Notes: generated by a model from the letters alone, not told the origin. Counted from the first letter of the stretch, positions 1-8,401 are shown. The stretch: 64,000 bases of DNA from Sphingomonas sp. PP-CE-1G-424 (GCF_004341085.1 NZ_SLXW01000010.1:1-64000); one strand, 5' to 3'. Program-made: numbers and translations.

Positions 1-54
1 ATGCTCGCGCAGCACGCCAATGATCTGATCCTCGGTAAATCGGCCTCGCCGCAT
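1..54 (-). CDS. IS3-family transposase OrfA, N-terminal 18 codons only
   Basis: The minus strand from base 54 translates as MRRGRFTEDQIIGVLREH and runs off the left edge. The pattern RFTEDQIIGVLREHEAG is the highly conserved beginning of the HTH_8 transposase OrfA of IS3-family (IS407-like) elements. This helix-turn-helix subunit would bind the terminal repeats and, by frameshifting or overlap, work with the OrfB catalytic subunit. Only the very start is visible, so intactness cannot be judged. Confidence 0.65.
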   Translation of the reverse strand, partial: MRRGRFTEDQIIGVLREH

Positions 55-113
55 CACTCGTCTCCATCTGACGAGCTAACTTACCAATGGCATGATTTAT
101 GGGGAGCAGGTCA
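1..113 (-). mobile_element. IS3-family element, right-hand end only, cut by window edge
   Basis: This is the end of an insertion sequence that continues left of the window. On the minus strand the terminus reads TGACCTGCTCCCCATAAATC, beginning at about base 113, followed by the start of a transposase orfA at base 54. The TGACC...CCCC terminus is of a type common in the IS407 group of the IS3 family (established knowledge). The element's other end and target duplication cannot be seen. Confidence 0.6.
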
Positions 114-690
114 CCGGCCGGCAACCTGCATACCAGCATCAACTTTACGAACCCAAAACCGCTCAACTGAACAAGGGGAACACACATGAATCGGACACTC
201 GCAATCTTTGGGATGCTTGCGATCGCCCTCCCCTCCCCTCGCAACGGCGCAAAAGCTCGTTAAGGGCGGCAGCGGCATGCTGGCGACATAGAGGTGCCTT
301 GCGGCAACCGATCGGTAGGGACAACCGCGCTGAGCTAGAAGCGTACGCGGTGAACCCTGCCGACGGGCTCTTTGCCGTTATGGTGGCTCTGATTTGGGTG
401 GCTGACGCACAGAGCGGTGGATGCCCGGGTGTTGCCCCCCCTCCCCCTTTGCTGAAGCTGTTGGTGTCATAGTCGGGCGATCCCCTGCTCGTCGCCTGCG
501 GAGAGGATTTAGATGGCCTTCAGCGCGAGCGGCAGCTTGCTGCGGGTGGATCGGTCCCTGGCGCAAACAATCAGGCTGCGCTGAAGGCGGCAGATTACCT
601 ATTGCATGCAAAGCTGCTCTATTCGGACACCGATCCTGGTAGCAGCGGTGGTCGTCTAACTCCAGCAGGCCACAACGTAGGCCAGTGAGG
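114..690. other. Stretch without an intact gene; signal-peptide-like remnant near 186
   Basis: No convincing gene is present. A short reading frame starts at ATG 186 after AAGGGGAA and begins like a secretion signal (MNRTLAIFGMLAIALP). It changes frame in a run of CCCTCCCCTCCCC near 226-236, after which another frame continues as LATAQKLVKGGSGMLAT and then stops. This looks like the decayed start of a small secreted protein. The rest shows nothing recognisable. Confidence 0.35.
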
Positions 691-980
691 ATGGTGGATA
701 TCCACAGGATATCCATTTGATTTGGCTACCATAAGGATATCCAGTCAATATTCTTTGGTTTGCGATTATTCATCGGACACCATATCCATATGCCACCATA
801 TTCATATGCCAGCTATTGGCATAGGCTACCATATGCATAGGCAACCATATCGCTAGGCCATCCAAAGGCTATCAAAAGGATATCCATCGTATATGTATTG
901 CGCTATTAATAGGGTTTCGATAGGCAACCAGCAGCCTATGCATGGCCAATCGATCGCAATAGGCAATTAGTAGCCTAGTA
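690..980. repeat. parS-like: Putative partition centromere/operator: ordered short repeats upstream of parA
   Basis: The DNA before parA is dense in short repeats. The palindrome GGATATCC occurs at 696-703, 707-714, 735-742 and 878-885; the first two start 11 bp apart. Two tandem 16-bp units, CCATATCCATATGCCA (780-795) and CCATATTCATATGCCA (796-811), are followed after 8 bp by CATAGGCTACCATATG (820-835) and CATAGGCAACCATATC (836-851). Two 18-bp inverted-repeat boxes, TAGGCAACCAGCAGCCTA (921-938) and TAGGCAATTAGTAGCCTA (960-977), lie directly before the parA start. Small-ParA (type Ib) plasmid systems keep their centromere and operator upstream of parA and bind it with a ribbon-helix-helix ParB (established). 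Assigning that role here is inference. Confidence 0.6.
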
Positions 981-1004
981 AAATGTTAATGAGGAAACGC
1001 AGGC

Positions 1005-1688
1005 ATGCCAGCGATATCAGTAGCAAACCCGAAAGGGGGTGCCGGCAAAACGACCCTTACGTTCATTCTCGCTGGGGAGTTAGCTCGCAGCGGCGCGTCG
1101 GTTGTCGTCGTCGATGCTGATCCAAACGCGATCATAGCGAAGTGGGGCGCCAGGCGTACCGCTGAGGGGAGGGCACTTCCGTTTGAGATCGTAGCAAGCC
1201 CAAAAGAGTCAGAGCTAGTAAAAGTGCTCGACGCCCTCACAGAGAAGAACGACTTTGTTTTAATCGACCTTGAGGGGACTGCTTCGCGAATGACATCACG
1301 AGCACTTGCCCGCTCTCACTTGGTTCTGATTCCGTTCAATCTCTCGCCGATTGACGCAGAATTAGCAGCTAATGCCGTTGGTTTGATACACGAGGAGGCG
1401 GAAGCCTTAGGCCGCGTTATTCCGTACCGCCTCGTCCGGAGTCGTGACAACGCGGCGATTGAGACAAAATCTGCGAAACGAATTACCTCAGCAATCAAGG
1501 ACGCTGATCTACCCTTGCTCAGCAAGGGACTGGTAGAACGAGCAGCTTATCGCGACGTATTCGATTTTGCATCAACTTTGGAAGAACTGACCGATGAAAA
1601 GACTTCAGGACTTGCGGCAGCCAAACGAAACGCATTCGAAGTTGCGTACGCAGTCGTAGAGGCTGTGCGTGAGGAGACTGACCGATGA
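1005..1688 (+). CDS. parA: ParA-family partition ATPase (small, type Ib-like)
   Basis: A 227-aa ParA/MinD-superfamily ATPase that would drive segregation of the replicon by forming nucleoid-bound, ATP-dependent patches. The deviant Walker A motif KGGAGKTT sits at residues 10-17, followed by the VVVVDADPN segment and a Walker B-like VLIDLEGTAS, as in VirC1 and small-plasmid ParA proteins. There is no N-terminal HTH extension, which places it with the short type Ib ParAs; those leave autoregulation to the partner protein. The stop overlaps the next gene (ATGA, 4 bp), so the two are cotranslated. The repeat array just upstream (690-980) is the likely operator and centromere. No rep gene is visible nearby. 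Confidence 0.85.
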   Translation: MPAISVANPKGGAGKTTLTFILAGELARSGASVVVVDADPNAIIAKWGARRTAEGRALPFEIVASPKESELVKVLDALTEKNDFVLIDLEGTASRMTSRALARSHLVLIPFNLSPIDAELAANAVGLIHEEAEALGRVIPYRLVRSRDNAAIETKSAKRITSAIKDADLPLLSKGLVERAAYRDVFDFASTLEELTDEKTSGLAAAKRNAFEVAYAVVEAVREETDR

Positions 1689-2035
1689 GCGGTTATGGGT
1701 TCAAGAAGCCTAATGCGGCACCGGCTGACGAAGTCGCCGACAAACTCAATCTTTCCGGCCTCTCGAAAGCGCCCCTTCGTATCGATCGTGTGAGAGAAGA
1801 GGAGGCAGTTGCGCGTGGCGCTGCAATGGGATTCGTCGATCGCGCCCAGGGGGAGGGCGAGAGTGTCTCAGCTCGACCTAGCCGACGTCGGCGGGAAACC
1901 GTCGCTCAGGGAAATCTCTTTATAAAGGGTCCACAAGAAACACTCGACTGGTTCGTTGAATTCACCAACCAGCGTGGTCACCGTTCTTATTGGCAGGCAC
2001 TTGAGGAACTGCGGGCACTTACCGCGAAGGGTTAG
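1685..2035 (+). CDS. Small ParB/ParG-like partner protein
   Basis: A 116-aa basic protein beginning MSGYGFKKPNAAPADEVADKL. Its start overlaps the parA stop by 4 bp, so it is the second gene of a parAB operon. It has no resemblance to large HTH ParB/Spo0J. The N-terminal part is charged and probably flexible. The C-terminal part (about residues 75-116: NLFIKGPQETLDWFVEFTNQ, then RSYWQALEELRAL) has the size and strand-helix-helix character of a ribbon-helix-helix DNA-binding fold, as in ParG or MipZ-type partner proteins. By position it should bind the upstream repeats. The family assignment is inference from context and predicted shape. Confidence 0.65.
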   Translation: MSGYGFKKPNAAPADEVADKLNLSGLSKAPLRIDRVREEEAVARGAAMGFVDRAQGEGESVSARPSRRRRETVAQGNLFIKGPQETLDWFVEFTNQRGHRSYWQALEELRALTAKG

Positions 2036-2118
2036 GATCCTTCTAGGCACCGAGCCTCCCGCAAGTAAGGCAAGCGAACGGGCTAATAATCTTCGTGGGT
2101 ATCCAAAAATCGCACTGG

Positions 2119-3222
2119 CTAGTTTCGTTTATCGAGACCCCGTGTGAGGAGGCGGTCAATCTCTGCCATTGCGATATCAAGATCCGCAGCCGCTGCACAA
2201 AGCGGACCGTGATCGAGGGACGCAGACGGCGACGGAGACGAACCGGGGAGGGCAGGGGATACCAAACCTCCCGTTTCGAGCCCAACGAGTCTCGCAGCAG
2301 CAAGCGCGCGCGCCTGGATATCGGCACCGGCGCGCGACAAGCTAAGTGCGCGCATGAGCTGCTTGCGCGTGGTCGGACCGAGCGCCGCCAAAAGCGTCCA
2401 AGCCTCAAACGCACGGGCGTTGCGGGATAAGCCGGCGAGGGCCTCACGACCGCGACCCAACACCGACTCTATGCGCTCCAAGTTCGTGAACGCGGCCAAC
2501 GCTTCATGCGTGCTATGGTCGACGAGCGCGGCAGCCCGCTGGGCATCCATGACATCGAGGCGAAAGACCGTGCGCGGGACTATCCCGGTAACCTGTGGGA
2601 GGATGCCGCGTGCAACAAGCACAAGGTTCAGGGCCCAGCATCCGGCCGGCTCGGACGCAATGTAATGCCGCATCGATCGGGAGGGCAGGGGGAGTAGCGC
2701 CTCGTGCCCAGAGCTCTCGGCGAAGTCCGGCGCGCGGATCAAAACGTCGACCGCGACCGCAGCGCGCGCCAGCCCATGGAGCGGATGATCCGGACCTGCG
2801 TCCGCCAGTCCGCAGGCACCGGTGAGGGGGCCACCAGCAGCCGCCTGCGCCAAGGCGTCCTGGGCGGCGTTGAGCAATGCCAGCGCATCGACCTCGAACC
2901 CGCGCGTCGCGTTGACCATGCGAACGACCATCATTGCAGCGTCGGCAATCGGCGGCACCCCGTGTGCAGCAAGCCAGAGCACGACGGCGTCGCGGCGGGG
3001 GTCGTCGGTCAGGAGGATCGAGAGGGCGTCAGTAGAAGGCTGGTGGGCAGGGCCGACGTTGCCAATGCCGGCATCGCGTCGATACGCGCGCCACGCGTCA
3101 GCCACGGTGGCGAGGCTCGCAACCTTGCGGATTTCTGGGGAGGCAAAGCGAATTGCACCCGCCAGTCGACCGAGCGCGTAGCCCAGCGATGTATGATCAG
3201 TGGATGTCATTGCGCCCTTCAT
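2119..3222 (-). CDS. Unrecognised 367-aa protein, possible C-terminal helix-turn-helix
   Basis: I do not recognise this family. The protein is Ala/Leu-rich and largely helical, with no signal peptide or membrane segment. Around residues 270-320 it has a helix-turn-helix-like stretch (AWTLLAALGPTTRKQLMRAL, then ARALAAARLVGLETGGLVS), loosely like the C-terminal HTH of plasmid-borne DUF1612-type proteins. It is divergently placed from the tyrosine recombinase, with 138 bp between starts containing a dif-like palindrome. Position suggests an accessory or regulatory role in replicon maintenance. The start could be ATG 3222 or, more likely, the internal ATG at MTSTDH (3210). High GC and clean codon use argue that it is real. 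Confidence 0.6.
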   Translation of the reverse strand: MKGAMTSTDHTSLGYALGRLAGAIRFASPEIRKVASLATVADAWRAYRRDAGIGNVGPAHQPSTDALSILLTDDPRRDAVVLWLAAHGVPPIADAAMMVVRMVNATRGFEVDALALLNAAQDALAQAAAGGPLTGACGLADAGPDHPLHGLARAAVAVDVLIRAPDFAESSGHEALLPLPSRSMRHYIASEPAGCWALNLVLVARGILPQVTGIVPRTVFRLDVMDAQRAAALVDHSTHEALAAFTNLERIESVLGRGREALAGLSRNARAFEAWTLLAALGPTTRKQLMRALSLSRAGADIQARALAAARLVGLETGGLVSPALPGSSPSPSASLDHGPLCAAAADLDIAMAEIDRLLTRGLDKRN

Positions 3223-3278
3223 ATGCTAGCAATCACGCGATCACTAGCCAGCCCTACGTGTCATGTAGACGAACTTGT

Positions 3279-3295
3279 CATAATCGGACATTATG
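3279..3295. promoter_or_regulatory. dif-like palindrome, candidate recombination site
   Basis: CATAAT-CGGAC-ATTATG is a perfect 6-bp inverted repeat with a 5-bp centre, and the right side continues GGTAAC. It lies in the only intergenic space between the tyrosine recombinase and its divergent neighbour. Xer-type core sites have ATAA and TTAT arms flanking a short centre (established). A role as the recombinase's core site is inference; a regulator's operator is the alternative. Confidence 0.4.
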
Positions 3296-3360
3296 GTAAC
3301 TATAGCGATGTGCTACACAGGTGGAATGCAGGGTAAATTGGACCAGCCGGCAGGCGCCGC

Positions 3361-4596
3361 ATGAGCGAAATCATCGTCCATCGCACAGACGGGGAGGGGC
3401 TGCCGGTCCGGGCACGGCGAGGCCTCGTTGAGCCGATCGATGTCCGCGTTACCCGATTGCTGGGCCTTGCGCTGCCCGCTGATGCCGGCCCCGTCAGCGA
3501 GATCGGCTTTTCCGTGCAGCTTGGCGCGATGGCAGCGGCGAGCAAGGCGGCGCTGGCGTCGGACCTGGGCTGCTATCTGCGTTGGTGTGAGGACATCCGT
3601 GTCGCCCCGCTGCCCGCCGAGCCCGAAAACCTGGTCCGCTACATTGCCATGCTCGAGGCGCGGGGTGCCAAGCCCGCCACGGTCGCGCGGCGGGTTGCCA
3701 GTCTTGCCACCGCACACGGCCTGTCAGGCCTGCAGGAGAGGGGGCACGCGCCGACGAGCCACGTCATGGTCCGCGCTGCGCTCAAGGGCCTGCGCCGGCG
3801 TCGTGGCGCGGCCCAACGCCAGGCGGCCCCGTTGCGCTTCGGGGCCTCGCTAGATCCCCATACCAAGGGGTTCACGCTGACCGCGCTGCTCGGCGCCTGT
3901 GGCGGCGATCTGCAGGGCTTGCGCGACGCAGCGCTGCTCTCACTCGGCTATGACGCTGGACTGCGGGTCAGCGAGCTCGTCGCCGTCACCGTCGCGCATA
4001 TCGATCCGCACAGCGATGGTTCGGCGCTCCTGTTCATTCCGTCGTCCAAGACCGATCAGGAGGGGCAGGGGGCCTGGGGCTGGCTGTCCGCGGACACGAT
4101 GCGCCGGGTCGGCGCCTGGTTGGTAGCGAGTGCGATTACCGAGGGGCCGGTCTTCCGCCGCGTCGGGGTTGATCGACGCCGTCTGCGCGCCGCGGTTCCG
4201 CCGATGGCGTACGAGGCAATCCCGGGGCACACGCGCCACTGGCAGGAGAAGCTCAAGGGCAAGAACGCCGAACCGGCGCGGACGGTCTACACCGTCGGGA
4301 CGGCCTCGCTAAGCCGGCAGGGTGTCAACGGCATCTATCGGCGTGTGGCGCTGCGTGCATTCGACCAGGGGCTGGTGGAGATGCCGATCGCGAAGGTCGA
4401 GGAGGAGGCGCGCGCGCTGTCGAGCCATTCGGTGCGCGTCGGACTTACGCAGGACCTGTTTGCGGCCGGCGAGGATGGCGTCGGCATTGCGCAGGCGCTG
4501 CGCTGGTCGTCGCCATCGACCGCGTTACGTTATGGGCGGAAGCTTGCAGCCAGGAGCAATGTCGCGGCGCGCGTGTTGTCGAAGATCAGAGGCTGA
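3361..4596 (+). CDS. Tyrosine recombinase / site-specific integrase
   Basis: A 411-aa phage-integrase-family recombinase that cuts and rejoins DNA through a 3'-phosphotyrosine. An N-terminal SAM-like core-binding domain (about residues 50-150, with LASDLGCYLRWCEDIRVAPL) is followed by the catalytic domain. Catalytic residues can be assigned: Arg202 (GLRVSELVAVT), Lys230 (SSKTDQ), His356-x-x-Arg359 (SHSVRVG), Trp382 and Tyr391 (ALRYGRK). It is longer than XerC/D (about 300 aa) because of a longer N-terminus and an insert near 285-320. It sits beside parAB and a dif-like palindrome, so resolving replicon multimers is plausible. Integration of a mobile segment is the alternative. Confidence 0.85.
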   Translation: MSEIIVHRTDGEGLPVRARRGLVEPIDVRVTRLLGLALPADAGPVSEIGFSVQLGAMAAASKAALASDLGCYLRWCEDIRVAPLPAEPENLVRYIAMLEARGAKPATVARRVASLATAHGLSGLQERGHAPTSHVMVRAALKGLRRRRGAAQRQAAPLRFGASLDPHTKGFTLTALLGACGGDLQGLRDAALLSLGYDAGLRVSELVAVTVAHIDPHSDGSALLFIPSSKTDQEGQGAWGWLSADTMRRVGAWLVASAITEGPVFRRVGVDRRRLRAAVPPMAYEAIPGHTRHWQEKLKGKNAEPARTVYTVGTASLSRQGVNGIYRRVALRAFDQGLVEMPIAKVEEEARALSSHSVRVGLTQDLFAAGEDGVGIAQALRWSSPSTALRYGRKLAARSNVAARVLSKIRG

Positions 4597-4618
4597 TCAC
4601 CGCCTTGCCCGGCGAGCC

Positions 4619-5173
4619 CTATGGCACTGACAGCGGCCCTGGCAGCTGCCGGGGAAACCACGTCCGAAGGGTGTCTGAGAGCGCCGCAGCGACAACAGAG
4701 GGATCGCCTGTTCGTGTGCCGCTAGCGCGGACCGTGGTCGCCTGTCCTGTCCACACGACGCGACTATCGCGGCGGAGCGACTCGGTCACCTTGAGACGGG
4801 TCACGATCAGGCCGTGCAACTGATCCTTCCCCGAGGGCAAAGTCAGCGACAGGCTCCCAAGTCCGGCCGCCATGCCCGGCCGATTCAATTCGTCGTTGCC
4901 GGACCGAACAACGCCGCGCTGGGTCTGCGATGTCTCAACCTTAGCGACGTAAAGGCTGTGGTTCGCGTGGGGCAGGGGCAGGAAAGGCGTTCGAAGGAGG
5001 GTTCGCTGAACGGCGTCCATGAACGTTTTCGTGATAGCGGGGGACGTGGTCGGACTATCGGCAGCAACGATCGCTATCGTGCCGGGCTTCACCACGGATC
5101 CGGCAACCGGAAATTGCACTAGCGCTGCGGCCGCGGCGAAAAGGAGAACGTACATCTGACAGGCGCCGATCAA
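4619..5173 (-). CDS. Secreted hypothetical protein
   Basis: A protein of 184 aa (178 if started at the second Met, 5155) with a hydrophobic signal peptide (MYVLLFAAAAALVQFPVAGS). The mature part contains VVKPGTIAIVAADSPTTSP and alternates short beta-like stretches. No family is recognised. It is exported and possibly periplasmic. It is convergent with the recombinase gene, 22 bp between stops, and seems to be a single-gene unit. No SD sequence clearly decides between the two starts. Confidence 0.55.
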   Translation of the reverse strand: MIGACQMYVLLFAAAAALVQFPVAGSVVKPGTIAIVAADSPTTSPAITKTFMDAVQRTLLRTPFLPLPHANHSLYVAKVETSQTQRGVVRSGNDELNRPGMAAGLGSLSLTLPSGKDQLHGLIVTRLKVTESLRRDSRVVWTGQATTVRASGTRTGDPSVVAAALSDTLRTWFPRQLPGPLSVP

Positions 5174-5379
5174 TCACAGAAGTGATGAGCGGAAACGGCA
5201 TCGCACCGGCCCTCCGCGTCGAACGTGGGGATGGATCATGGTCGAATGACGATCGTGATGTTCCGCTCGACAGTACTTTAGCCGAGCTTCTCGACGTGTC
5301 GATCAGCCCCGCGGCGCCGTCACATTAAGCCATCGCCCTTTTCAGCGGGTCCGCTTGTCTATGCGCGCGGGGGCGGTGA

Positions 5380-5585
5380 ACTCGGCATCCAAATTCGAGA
5401 TCCGCTTCTCGAGGGAAATCTAATCCAGGCGCATATCGCTGACCAGCCGGTGGATACGAGATCCTAGCATTGGCAGATCGCCGTCGAGCATCTTACCCGC
5501 CCAGACGTCTAGCTTTCGGGCCTCGCGCCATAATGTCACCGCGCTTGGTGAAGAGGCGCTTGACTTGGTTCATCAGCCAGTACGA
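5380..5585 (-). pseudogene. IS110-family transposase fragment
   Basis: Minus-strand pieces in shifting frames read WLMNQVKRLFTKRGDIMARG and then LDGDLPMLGSRIHRLVSDMR, stop, ISLEKRISNLDAEF. These resemble the central linker of IS110/IS1111 transposases, where an N-Q-x-R-G segment precedes a helical stretch ending in LDxxI. Frameshifts and a stop show it is dead. The assignment rests on motif similarity only. The remainder of 5174-5660 shows nothing else recognisable. Confidence 0.35.
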
Positions 5586-5659
5586 TCGTCGACGAGTTGT
5601 TCCTCACTCCTCAATTCAACGAACCGTATGGCCGCTGAAAGCGCAGGTGCAAAGGTCTT

Positions 5660-6062
5660 TCATGACGCGAGGCTGTTGCCGTAGCCGATGATGACGGTGG
5701 CAAGGACGAGCAGGGCGACGCCCGCCCAGACGGTTGCACGAATACTGGTGGCCGCGTCGCGCCACTCACGCAGGGCAAAGCCCCACAAAGTGCCGAAGAT
5801 GATGATCGAGGCCATGTGAAGTGTCCAAGACGAGAAGCCAAAGCGCCCCATCTGGCTTTCACCCATCGTGTAGAAGACGAACTGGAAGTACCAGAGCGTC
5901 CCGCCCAGCGCAGAGCAAGAAGTTGGCGAGCAGCGGCGGTCGAGTGCCTTCAATGGTAGCGGTCGCACGGCGCTGGACCGAAGCGGCCAACCCATTGGCC
6001 CGCCGAACGATTGCGGACGATTAGTGCGACTGCAAAATAGGCGACCGCCGCATTAGTCACAA
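5660..6062 (-). pseudogene. rhaT: L-rhamnose/proton symporter RhaT, decayed C-terminal part
   Basis: The minus strand 5920-5660 encodes GGTLWYFQFVFYTMGESQMG, then RFGFSSWTLHMASIIIFGTL and an IGYGNSLAS tail. This matches the conserved C-terminal membrane helices of the rhamnose permease RhaT. Upstream the reading frame shifts by one base (LLANFLLCA joins CSALGGT at about 5920). Further upstream VTNAAVAYFAVALIVRNRS appears in another frame before a stop. Only about the last third of a roughly 340-aa transporter remains. No other rhamnose genes are nearby. Confidence 0.7.
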
Positions 6063-6091
6063 TTAAGGAGGCGGTATGCTGTCAGAAATCG

Positions 6092-7288
6092 TCATGCCGA
6101 ACACCCGATCACTATTGGCATTCTTGTAATAAGCGATCCGTCACAGACCCTGTTGCGCCCTTCCGTCTTCGCCTTGTAGAGCGCGACATCAGCCTGTTGG
6201 GCCGCGTGTTCGAATTCGCGCGGCCCCCCGGTCATTGCGCTGATACCGATGCTGACCGTGATCGGGACCGATCGGCCGTTCGGAAGAGCGAATGGGGACA
6301 CCTCGATCGACGCGCGCAGCCGCTCTGCGATCGTCGCAAGCCAGTCGATGTCGACGTCCGGCAGCACGGCAAGGAATTCTTCTCCTCCCCAACGGACTGC
6401 GATGTCCTCGGCTCGTAGCGCCGTACGAAACCGGCGGGAGAAGGCGATAAGAATCATGTCTCCCGCCTTGTGGCCGTAAGTGTCGTTAATCGCCTTGAAG
6501 TTGTCAATATCGGCGATAAGCACCCCAGTCGGGCGTCCCGAATGCGAGGCTCGCTCTGACCGCTCAAGCGCGACTTGCAAGCCGCGCCGGTTGGTGAGTT
6601 CGGTCAGGGTATCGGTTTCCGCCAAGCGGTGAACGGTGAGAACTGCGCGCTCGCCCGCCATCGCGATGTAGCCGAAGTAAACGAGGATGCCGGTCGCCTG
6701 ATCAAGGATCATCGACCATTGCCCGCTCTCGGCAGAGTTCATCGGTATGTCGGTGCCTACCAGGACGCTGAAGGTCAGAACGAACACCATTAAGTAGAAC
6801 ACGAAGGTGGTCGCGATGATGTAGCGCGACCACAGGCGTATGCTTTGCGACCGGTGCACCGCCTCGAACCCGGCAAGGCCAGCGTATGCCATGCAGAAGA
6901 CAAAGACTGACGCGAGTGCCTCCCGCATGGGTGCGCCAACGAGAAGCAACGCGACATAGAATGTGCTGGGCGCCGCAACCATCAGCGCGAGCGTCGAGAG
7001 TTTAACGGTGCGGCTATTGAAGACGCGCAGCCCGCTCCACGACAAGGCGAGGCTCGAGATATATAAGGTGTAGATGATGAAGGCTTCGCTGGCGGACAGC
7101 CACCGCGTGACCGGAACGCGGGCCATGATCGCGGAACCAATCATCGACGCCAGAATGGCGCCGATCCAATGCCGGAGGTAGGTCTCGCGCGGCAAACGAA
7201 TCGCGACAATTACAAACACCACTAGGTAGGACGCTCGTCCGACGGCGCTTGAGAAGTGGAGCGTTTCGACGTCAAAGGTCACCGACAT
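6092..7288 (-). CDS. Membrane-bound diguanylate cyclase (GGDEF)
   Basis: A 398-aa enzyme that makes cyclic di-GMP from two GTP. About six to eight hydrophobic helices occupy residues 15-210 and may be a membrane sensor. A GGDEF domain follows from about residue 225 (RLAETDTLTELTNRRGL, then DIDNFKAINDTYGHKAGD). The active-site loop is GGEEF at 301-305, and the product-inhibition I-site RxxD (Arg292-Ala-Glu-Asp295) stands exactly five residues before it, so the enzyme should be active and feedback-regulated. With the HD-GYP protein at 16.3 kb, synthesis and breakdown enzymes are both present in the window. It is transcribed alone, divergent from the OmpW gene. Confidence 0.88.
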   Translation of the reverse strand: MSVTFDVETLHFSSAVGRASYLVVFVIVAIRLPRETYLRHWIGAILASMIGSAIMARVPVTRWLSASEAFIIYTLYISSLALSWSGLRVFNSRTVKLSTLALMVAAPSTFYVALLLVGAPMREALASVFVFCMAYAGLAGFEAVHRSQSIRLWSRYIIATTFVFYLMVFVLTFSVLVGTDIPMNSAESGQWSMILDQATGILVYFGYIAMAGERAVLTVHRLAETDTLTELTNRRGLQVALERSERASHSGRPTGVLIADIDNFKAINDTYGHKAGDMILIAFSRRFRTALRAEDIAVRWGGEEFLAVLPDVDIDWLATIAERLRASIEVSPFALPNGRSVPITVSIGISAMTGGPREFEHAAQQADVALYKAKTEGRNRVCDGSLITRMPIVIGCSA

Positions 7289-7561
7289 GACCGTGGCCGA
7301 CGCCCAAACTTTGGATCGTTAGATAAACATAAGTTGGTTTCACAAGCGCTCACTGGTGACTCGCCGAATGGTGTATGGACCCTACTCATTCGGCCATGAT
7401 AGCGTTCAAAGATGATGCGTGGTTCTGGTAACCATTAATCTTTTTCCAGGTAGTTCCGACCCAATCTTTTGGAATCTCATCAAATCTTTACCGGTGCCCA
7501 TCTATAGGAGGATCAAAGGTAAAAGTTTTTTTCCGTTGAGATCGAAAGACGCCTTTCTGAA

Positions 7562-8266
7562 ATGATGAAGCTTGGAACCGCAGTATACCGGACGTCTATG
7601 TCCGCCAACCTCATGGTGTCGGCTTGCCTCTGCTGCGCGAGGGTCGCGGAGGCGCAAGAGGTTGAAAGTCCACCTCTGGCTTCTCCCATTCAAGCGACCG
7701 CAATTGGCTTGCAAGCTGGCAATTGGCTGGTCCGCGCGCGCGTCGCTGGGGTATTTCCGGTTGACGAAACGTCCGTGATCGAACCCATCGGCGGTCGGAT
7801 CGAGACGCCGCGCATGCTGCTTCCTGATCTTCAGATCGCTTGGTTCCTGACTGAGCACATTTCCCTCGAGGGACAGGGCGGTGTCGTGCGCACACGCCCC
7901 CGCATCCGGGATTCGATAATCGGCGATTTCAAGATTGGAACGATCGGGAGCGCAGCTGCTGCCGCGTCCCTGCAATATCATGTCCTGCCGGGACGGCGGA
8001 TAAATCCCTATATTGGCGCGGGAGTCAGCTACTCGCACCCGATCTGGACCGAACCCGCCGATGGCATTTCCGACTTCAAGGTCAAGTCGCAGATGAGCGT
8101 CATGCTCCAAGCCGGCGTTGACCGCCAACTGGGCGCAAACTGGTTCAGCAATGCAGTGGTGAAATATCTCCTTGTTCCCGAGCAGGTCTATGAGAGCGGC
8201 AGCGCTAGGTTCACCTCCGGCATGGATATGGTCCTCGTCGGGGCCGGTATCGGCTATCGCTTCTAA
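7562..8266 (+). CDS. OmpW-family outer membrane porin
   Basis: A 234-aa OmpW-like protein that forms an eight-stranded barrel with a narrow hydrophobic channel in the outer membrane. The signal peptide ends near AEAQEV (residues 1-32). The body shows typical features: NWLVRARVAGVFP near the start, ETPRMLLPDLQIAWFLTEHI, RINPYIGAGVSYS, and a C-terminal GAGIGYRF ending in Phe, the signal for barrel insertion. Length is normal for the family. The second codon is also Met, so the start is ATG 7562 or 7565. It stands alone, divergent from the diguanylate cyclase. Confidence 0.82.
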   Translation: MMKLGTAVYRTSMSANLMVSACLCCARVAEAQEVESPPLASPIQATAIGLQAGNWLVRARVAGVFPVDETSVIEPIGGRIETPRMLLPDLQIAWFLTEHISLEGQGGVVRTRPRIRDSIIGDFKIGTIGSAAAAASLQYHVLPGRRINPYIGAGVSYSHPIWTEPADGISDFKVKSQMSVMLQAGVDRQLGANWFSNAVVKYLLVPEQVYESGSARFTSGMDMVLVGAGIGYRF

Positions 8267-8401
8267 CGGATCGCTTTCGCGGGCAGCTTCAAATTTGACG
8301 ACTCTGTCAGTTAGCCCAATTTAAGCTAGCACGCGGAAGCGACAGGTAACGAAGTACGCTACTTTTCCGCATGAATGTATTTCGCATTTGTCATCAAGCA
8401 A

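Noticed and set aside
378..716. 112-aa minus-strand frame
   Set aside because: The composition is random-like (Arg/Pro/Gln-rich), with no start signal and no family, and it overlaps the repeat-rich control region.
780..851. CRISPR-like tandem repeats
   Set aside because: Units are 16 bp, almost without spacers and imperfect; there are no cas genes. They fit iteron or centromere repeats.
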